Shown here piece by piece: positions 59,647 to 64,000 of a stretch of 64,000 nucleotides of DNA (the first letter of the stretch is position 1; each line of letters starts with the position of its first letter). Below the pieces are notes generated by a model. The model was given only the letters and a program-made list of their open reading frames with translations, made no database searches and was not told the DNA's origin. A program made the translations under genes and the position numbers. This DNA comes from Massilia sp. erpn (lineage in GTDB: Bacteria > Pseudomonadota > Gammaproteobacteria > Burkholderiales > Burkholderiaceae_D), in contig NZ_CP053748.1 of assembly GCF_024400215.1 (NCBI RefSeq), positions 4,154,001 to 4,218,000 of the forward strand. Reading direction: 5' to 3'.

Positions 59647-60489
59647 TTACTTCTTCACTGTTGCAGCTTCCATGGCCTGCTGGTAGTCGGTCTTCGAATA
59701 GTTCTTGAAGTATTTGTTGGTGATGTCGAGGAATTCGCGCGAGCGGTAGGCGGCGGCGATGTCCTTGGCGAACTGCTTCTCCTTGTCGGCCGTGCGGACG
59801 GCCACCAGATTGATGTAGCTCGGCGAAATCTTCTCGGTGACCAGCGCTTCGGCCAGGCTGATGCCCGAGGCTTCGGCGTAATTGCCGTTGATGAAGGAGT
59901 AGTCGGTGTCCTGCAGCGAGCGTGGCAGCTGGGCAGCTTCCAGCGCGATCAGCTTGACCTTCTTGATATTCGTGGCCACATCGCGTTCCGAAGCGCGCAG
60001 CGGGTCGATGCCGGCGCGCAGCTTGATCCAGCCCAGTTGATCCAGCAGCACCAGGGCGCGGGCCTGGTTGGTGGGGTCGTTCGGCATGGCGATGGTCGAA
60101 CCTTCCTTCACCTCGTTCAGCGACTTGTGTTTGCGGCTGTAGATCGCAATGGCGGCGGTCGGGATGGTGATCAGCGGCGACAGGGCCAGCTTATGCTCGG
60201 TGGCGAACTTGTTCAGGTAGACGATGTGCTGGAACACATTGGCGTCCAGCGAGCCTTCTGCCAGGGCGAAGTTCGGCTGCACATAATCGTTGAATTCCAC
60301 GATCTTGACCTTGTAGCCCTGTTTCTCCAGGATCGGCTTGATGCCGAGCTTGAGCTGGTCGGCGTATTTGCCGGCGCTGGTGCCGATCACGAGTTCCTTC
60401 GGGTCTTTGGCGGCGGCGTTGCCGGCGGCGAAGGCCAGCGCGAGGGCGCCGAGAATGAGGTTGCGGCGGGTGCTAAAAAGTCGGGACAT
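59647..60489 (-). CDS. metQ: MetQ/NlpA family substrate-binding protein
   Basis: A 280-aa periplasmic binding protein for a MetNI-type importer. The signal peptide MSRLFSTRRNLILGALALAF has adjacent arginines (Tat-like) and ends AAGNAAAKDP; there is no lipobox Cys, so it is soluble rather than a lipoprotein. Mature NLPA-family blocks are VKIVEFNDYVQPNFALAEGS, LDANVFQHIVYLNKFA, IAMPNDPTNQARALVLLDQL and YSFINGNYAEASGI. Expected ligands are D/L-methionine or other organosulfur compounds. Third gene of metN-metI-metQ. Confidence 0.9.
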   Translation of the reverse strand: MSRLFSTRRNLILGALALAFAAGNAAAKDPKELVIGTSAGKYADQLKLGIKPILEKQGYKVKIVEFNDYVQPNFALAEGSLDANVFQHIVYLNKFATEHKLALSPLITIPTAAIAIYSRKHKSLNEVKEGSTIAMPNDPTNQARALVLLDQLGWIKLRAGIDPLRASERDVATNIKKVKLIALEAAQLPRSLQDTDYSFINGNYAEASGISLAEALVTEKISPSYINLVAVRTADKEKQFAKDIAAAYRSREFLDITNKYFKNYSKTDYQQAMEAATVKK

Positions 60490-60497
60490 GGTTTTCC

Positions 60498-61160
60498 TTA
60501 ACGTTTGTCGAGATGTTTGGCGAGGCGGTTGCCGCCGAATTGGATGACTTGAACGATGGCGATCAGGATGGCGACGGTAATGACCATCACATCGGTCTCA
60601 AAGCGGTAATAGCCGTAGCGGATGGCGAGGTCGCCGATGCCGCCGCCGCCCACCACGCCGGCCACGGCGGAGTAGGAGAGGAAGCTGATCGACAGCACCG
60701 TTAGCGCCAGCACCAGGCCGGAGCGCGCTTCCACCAGCAGCACATGGAAGACGATCTGCAATTCGCTGGCGCCCATGGCGTGCGCTGCTTCGATCACGCC
60801 GCGCGGCACTTCGCGCAGGTTCTGTTCCACTAGGCGGGCAAAGTAGGGGATGGCGGCGAAGGACAGCGGCACGGCGGCGGCCAGCGGACCGATCGAGGTG
60901 CCGGCCAGCACGCGGGTCAGCGGCGTCAGCGCCACCAGCAGGATGATGAAGGGGAAGGAGCGCACCGTGTTCACCAGCCAGCCGAGTATCGTGGCGGCGG
61001 GACGGTTTTGCAGCGACTGGCCTTCGGATACCAGGAAGAGCAGGATGCCGAGCGGGCCGCCGATCAGCACGGCGGCGGACAGACCGATGCCCAGCATGGT
61101 CATGGTTTCGCCCAGGGCAGTCCAGAGTTCAGGCAGCAGGGGGAGCAGTTTCTCAAACAT
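60498..61160 (-). CDS. metI: MetI-type ABC transporter permease
   Basis: A 220-aa permease with five TMs, the MetI size. The EAA loop contacting MetN is EVPRGVIEAAHAMGASELQI. Other family stretches are GETMTMLGIGLSAAVLIGGP and SYSAVAGVVGGGGIGDLAIR-YGY. The start MFEKLLPLLPELW (61160) overlaps the metN stop by 8 nt. Eight nt separate it from metQ. Confidence 0.92.
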   Translation of the reverse strand: MFEKLLPLLPELWTALGETMTMLGIGLSAAVLIGGPLGILLFLVSEGQSLQNRPAATILGWLVNTVRSFPFIILLVALTPLTRVLAGTSIGPLAAAVPLSFAAIPYFARLVEQNLREVPRGVIEAAHAMGASELQIVFHVLLVEARSGLVLALTVLSISFLSYSAVAGVVGGGGIGDLAIRYGYYRFETDVMVITVAILIAIVQVIQFGGNRLAKHLDKR

Positions 61161-62022
61161 GAGCGGCCTCCTTGGCAGCGGAGGTGGAGGGGGCGCCGGC
61201 GGCGCGGGCGTATTGCAGCAGCTCGCGGCCCAGCGCCGTCTTGCGCGGCGTATCGTCGCCATCATGCAGTTCAAATTCTTCGGCCACGGCGCCATCCTCG
61301 ATCACCGCCACGCGATTGCAGATTGCGCCCAGCACGTCCAGCTCGTGGCTGACGATGACGATGGTCACGCCCAGGCGCTGGTTGACGTCCTTCAGGGTTT
61401 GCAGCAGGGCGCGCGTGGTTTCCGCATCGAGTGCGGACGTCGGTTCGTCGCACAGCAGCACGGCCGGTTTGCTGGCCAGGGCGCGGGCAATCGCCACACG
61501 CTGTTTCTGGCCGCCGGAAAGCTGGGCCGGATAGGTGTCGGCCTTGTCGCCCAGTTCCACCAGGTCGAGGCAGGTGCGCACGCGCTCTTCGATCTGCGCC
61601 TTGTCATGGCCGCCGTGAATGCGCAGCGGGAAGGCAACGTTGCCGAAAACGCTAGCGTTCTGCAGCAGGTTGAATTGCTGGAAGATCATGCCGATGTTCT
61701 GGCGCGCGTCGCGCAGGGCTTTCTTGCCGAGGGCCGTCAGCTCCTGGCCGTCAATGGTGACGCTGCCGCTGTCGGGGCGCTCCAGCAGATTGAAAAGGCG
61801 CAGCAGGGTCGATTTGCCTGCGCCGCTCTTGCCGATCAGGCCAAAGATATCGCCTTCATTGACTTCCAGCGTGACGTTGCGCACGGCGTCGAAACGGCCA
61901 CCCTTGGGCAGGGCGAAAGACTTGCTGGCGGCGTCGATACGGATCAGCGCCTTGCCGCGCGGGGTGGCTCCTTGTGGCCGGAGCTTGCTGGGAATAGTCA
62001 TCAGTGAATCGTGTGTATCCAT
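61153..62022 (-). CDS. metN: MetN-type ABC transporter ATP-binding protein
   Basis: A 289-aa ATPase. Walker A GLIGKSGAGKSTLLRL, Q-loop MIFQQFNLL, signature LSGGQKQRVAIARAL, Walker B AVLLCDEPTSALD and H-loop IVIVSHELD are all intact. After the nucleotide domain only about 45 residues follow, so the C-terminal NIL/ACT-like domain that mediates methionine trans-inhibition in E. coli MetN is missing. First gene of the operon, divergent from ssuE, which suggests a substrate from the sulfonate/sulfur group. The region before ATP-binding (residues 1-25) is family-variable. Confidence 0.9.
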   Translation of the reverse strand: MDTHDSLMTIPSKLRPQGATPRGKALIRIDAASKSFALPKGGRFDAVRNVTLEVNEGDIFGLIGKSGAGKSTLLRLFNLLERPDSGSVTIDGQELTALGKKALRDARQNIGMIFQQFNLLQNASVFGNVAFPLRIHGGHDKAQIEERVRTCLDLVELGDKADTYPAQLSGGQKQRVAIARALASKPAVLLCDEPTSALDAETTRALLQTLKDVNQRLGVTIVIVSHELDVLGAICNRVAVIEDGAVAEEFELHDGDDTPRKTALGRELLQYARAAGAPSTSAAKEAAHV

Positions 62023-62106
62023 AGAGAGGGTAAAAGTATCGCTGCTTAAGGCTCAGCAGTCCACGACAAATTACTTCTTTGCTTATTCCGATTGGATATG
62101 GAGAAG

Positions 62107-62142
62107 TTTTCGCATATGGAATTGCAAAACAATTCGTTTTGC
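62107..62142. promoter_or_regulatory. TTTTCGCATAT motif and nested palindromes between metN and ssuE
   Basis: TTTTCGCATAT (62107-62117) repeats the epsC-upstream motif. Directly beside it are two overlapping palindromes, GAATTG-CAAAA-CAATTC (62119-62135) and GCAAAAC-AATTC-GTTTTGC (62124-62142). The block lies 66 nt upstream of ssuE and 85 nt upstream of metN, suitable for a shared LysR-type regulator. Confidence 0.45.
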
Positions 62143-62207
62143 TTTTGCGCCGGCCGCCGTAGTCTGAATTGACCGACAACTTTATGGAAACGAGAAGGGG
62201 ACACGAG

Positions 62208-62834
62208 ATGAGCATACTCCTGCTGGCCGGCAGTCCGGCCATTCCATCGAATTCCAGCCGCCTGCTGTTGCACATTGGCGATCAGCTGGCGGCGCGCGGC
62301 CACCGTCATTCACGGCTGCATATCCGCGACCTGCCGCCGCGCGCCCTGCTGCATGGCGATAGCGAAGAGGCGACCATCCGCCGCGCGCTGGCAGCGGTGG
62401 CGGCGGCCGATGCGCTGGTGATTGCCACGCCCGTGTACAAGGCCGCCTACAGCGGCGCGCTGAAAGCCTTCCTCGACCTGCTGCCGCAGAACGGCCTTGC
62501 CAATAAATACATCCTGCCCATCGCCACGGCGGGCAGCCAGTCGCACCTGCTGGCGCTGGACTATGCGCTGCGGCCCGTGCTGCAGGCGCTGGAGGCGAAG
62601 AACGTGCTGACCAGCGTGTTCTGCACCACGCATCAGCTGCAATGGAACGACGATAGCGGGCTGAATCTGGCGCCGACCATCGCGGTGCGGGTGCAGGCGG
62701 GCGTCGAAGAGTTGTCAGGCCTGCTGCGCCAGACGCGCCCCGCTGGCGCCAGCGTACATGCGGTCGGACCGCATGCCTTGCCCGCGCGCTCGCTGCGTGA
62801 CCACCCCTATAACGCAGGCAGCCAGGCGGCATAA
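62208..62834 (+). CDS. ssuE: NADPH-dependent FMN reductase SsuE
   Basis: A 208-aa flavodoxin-fold reductase that supplies FMNH2 to the SsuD monooxygenase. MSILLLAGSPAIPSNSSRLL contains the FMN phosphate loop; ALVIATPVYKAAYSGALKAF and NKYILPIATAGSQSHLLALD are SsuE signatures. AAGGGG upstream and ATG 62208 define the start; an in-frame ATG at 62184 is less likely. It is followed within 10 nt by ssuA and then ssuD, giving the operon order ssuE-A-D. Confidence 0.92.
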   Translation: MSILLLAGSPAIPSNSSRLLLHIGDQLAARGHRHSRLHIRDLPPRALLHGDSEEATIRRALAAVAAADALVIATPVYKAAYSGALKAFLDLLPQNGLANKYILPIATAGSQSHLLALDYALRPVLQALEAKNVLTSVFCTTHQLQWNDDSGLNLAPTIAVRVQAGVEELSGLLRQTRPAGASVHAVGPHALPARSLRDHPYNAGSQAA

Positions 62835-62844
62835 GGAAAAATAT

Positions 62845-63813
62845 ATGAAGGTAGACAACAAGAGAGTATTACGTCGCCGTACGCTGGGCATGCTGGTGGC
62901 CGGAATCGTTGCCGGCAGCTTGCCCGGCAGTGCGCGGGCACAGGGCCGGCCGGTGCTGCGCATCGGCTTGCAGAAGTACGGCACGCTGACCTTGCTGAAA
63001 GGGCGCGGCACGCTGGAGCGCCGCCTCGCCGCGCGTGGCATCGATGTGAAGTGGACCGAGTTCCCGGCCGGCCCGGTGCTGCTGGAAGGTCTGAATGTGG
63101 GCAGCATCGATTTCGGCACGGTGGGCGAAGCGCCGCCCATCTTCGCTCAGGCGGCAGGCGCGGACCTGGTCTACGTCGGCAACGAGCCGCCGTCGCCCAC
63201 CAGCGAAGCCATTGTGGTGCCGAAGAATTCCGCTTTGCGCAGCGTGGCCGATTTGAAGGGCAAGAAGGTGGCGCTGAACAAGGGCTCGAACGTGCATTAT
63301 CTGCTGCTCAAGGCGCTGGAGAAGGCTGGCCTGGCTTACCGCGATATCGAACCGGTATTCCTGCCGCCCGCCGATGCGCGCGCCGCCTTTGAGCGCGGCA
63401 GCGTCGATGCCTGGGCCATCTGGGATCCCTTCCTGGCGGCAGCCGAGAAGCAGTTGGGCGCGCGCGTGCTGGCCGATGGCCGTGGCATCGTTTCCAACCA
63501 CCAGTTCTACCTGGCTTCGCGCAGTTATGCGCAGAAGAATCCCGAGATCGTCGGCATCATCATCGACGAGCTGGCGGCGGTGGACGAGTGGGGCAAGCGC
63601 AATCAGAAGGAGGTGGCGGCGATCCTGGCGCAGCAGACCGGCCTCGATACCTCGGTGGTGGAACTGGCGGCGGCGCGTTATGCCTACGGCGTCAAGCCGG
63701 TTTCGCATGAGGTGATCCGCGAGCAGCAGAAAGTGGCGGACGCCTTCGCCGCGCTGAAGCTGATCCCGAAACCGATCGCAGTCAAGGAAGCGCTGCTGGC
63801 GCAGCAGCTTTGA
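62845..63813 (+). CDS. ssuA: Aliphatic sulfonate-binding protein SsuA
   Basis: A 322-aa periplasmic binding protein of the SsuABC sulfonate importer. The N-terminal signal MKVDNKRVLRRRTLGMLVAG (arginine-rich, Tat-like) ends near GSARAQG. Mature family blocks are LRIGLQKYGTLTLLKGRGTL, FPAGPVLLEGLNVGSIDFGT, VGEAPPIFAQAAGADLVYVG, KGKKVALNKGSNVHYLL and AWAIWDPFLAAAEKQLGAR. AAGGAAAAATAT precedes the start. Confidence 0.93.
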   Translation: MKVDNKRVLRRRTLGMLVAGIVAGSLPGSARAQGRPVLRIGLQKYGTLTLLKGRGTLERRLAARGIDVKWTEFPAGPVLLEGLNVGSIDFGTVGEAPPIFAQAAGADLVYVGNEPPSPTSEAIVVPKNSALRSVADLKGKKVALNKGSNVHYLLLKALEKAGLAYRDIEPVFLPPADARAAFERGSVDAWAIWDPFLAAAEKQLGARVLADGRGIVSNHQFYLASRSYAQKNPEIVGIIIDELAAVDEWGKRNQKEVAAILAQQTGLDTSVVELAAARYAYGVKPVSHEVIREQQKVADAFAALKLIPKPIAVKEALLAQQL

Positions 63814-63825
63814 GGAGGATGGATT

Positions 63826-64000
63826 ATGTCTTTGAATGTGTTCTGGTTCATCCCCACGCATGGCGACAGCCGTTACCTGGGCACCAGCAAGGGCGCGCGC
63901 GCGGTCGATGCCGATTATCTGAAGCAGGTTGCGGTGGCCGCCGATTCGCTGGGCTATGACGGCGTGCTGCTGCCGACCGGCCGTTCCTGCGAAGACCCAT
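63826..64000 (+). CDS. ssuD: Alkanesulfonate monooxygenase SsuD, 3' partial
   Basis: First 58 codons of a luciferase-fold flavin monooxygenase, cut by the window end: [55 protein letters not shown]. SsuD uses FMNH2 from SsuE and oxygen to release sulfite from alkanesulfonates. GAGGATGGATT lies before the ATG, 12 nt after ssuA. Confidence 0.93.
   Translation, partial: MSLNVFWFIPTHGDSRYLGTSKGARAVDADYLKQVAVAADSLGYDGVLLPTGRSCEDP

Noticed and set aside
1..64000. CRISPR arrays, rRNA genes, riboswitches and insertion sequences
   Set aside because: I found no regularly spaced repeats, rRNA-like sequence, transposase motifs or riboswitch consensus that I could defend.

Overview
The window looks like one stretch of chromosome from a GC-rich betaproteobacterium, most probably an Oxalobacteraceae (Massilia / Duganella / Janthinobacterium group). 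The basis is uniformly GC-rich coding sequence, a narGHJI locus with a parvulin-type PPIase, NarX/NarL signalling, NnrS, EpsC-type serine acetyltransferase, DUF3422, and intergenic palindromes of a kind I associate with that family. I see no rRNA, CRISPR array, transposase or phage module. Placement below family level is not supported.

Layout. (1) 1-2.7 kb: 3' part of a propeller-type sensor kinase. (2) 2.8-14.1 kb: a complete nitrate-respiration locus, narG-narH-narJ-narI, a PpiC-like folding factor, moaA (molybdenum cofactor), then narX-narL. (3) 14.2-17.3 kb: an unusual HMA-like protein, a divergent nnrS, and a PepSY membrane protein behind a Fur-box-like promoter. (4) 17.2-31.7 kb: mixed metabolism and signalling, including a D-amino-acid dehydrogenase, small proteins (KTSC, DUF2750), a LysR regulator with DUF3422, a phytase-like lipoprotein, GST, a flavin-binding oxidase, a GAF/receiver pair, a penicillin-acylase relative, a GAF-GGDEF cyclase and an acyltransferase. 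(5) 31.8-38.6 kb: a LytS-type kinase with a LytTR regulator split by an in-frame stop, a Na+/H+ antiporter, tRNA-Gly(GCC), CheV, a DJ-1/PfpI protein and a secreted PLD nuclease. (6) 38.6-46.5 kb: S-formylglutathione hydrolase; a cation antiporter, YbdK-type ligase, C26 amidotransferase and MarR cluster; a phosphoribosyltransferase; a miniature flagellar rod-like protein; a secreted hydrolase. (7) 46.6-49.4 kb: a two-gene McrBC/LlaJI-like restriction module, the clearest defence system here. (8) 49.4-57.3 kb: hydrolases, TrxC, a MocR regulator divergent from an AhpD-like protein, an MFS/SufR-like operon, and a short AT-richer patch of unknown small genes. (9) 57.3-64 kb: a Bcr/CflA exporter, then a sulfur block with epsC, metNIQ and a divergent ssuE-ssuA-ssuD (cut by the window end).

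How it fits together. NarX/NarL would sense nitrate and control narGHJI; MoaA supplies the cofactor NarG needs; NnrS fits nitric-oxide stress produced by the same pathway. At the far end, sulfonate desulfonation (Ssu), a Met-type importer and serine acetylation form a sulfur-supply group, and the two divergent promoter regions there share a TTTTCGCATAT motif.

The most unusual features are two intergenic repeat families. One consists of hairpins whose ends and junctions are near-consensus FNR/Anr boxes; one copy lies directly upstream of narX and another supplies the last codons of an acyltransferase gene. Also notable are the McrB-like ATPase lacking a DNA-recognition domain, an HMA-like protein whose metal cysteines have moved to the C-terminus, and the split LytTR regulator.
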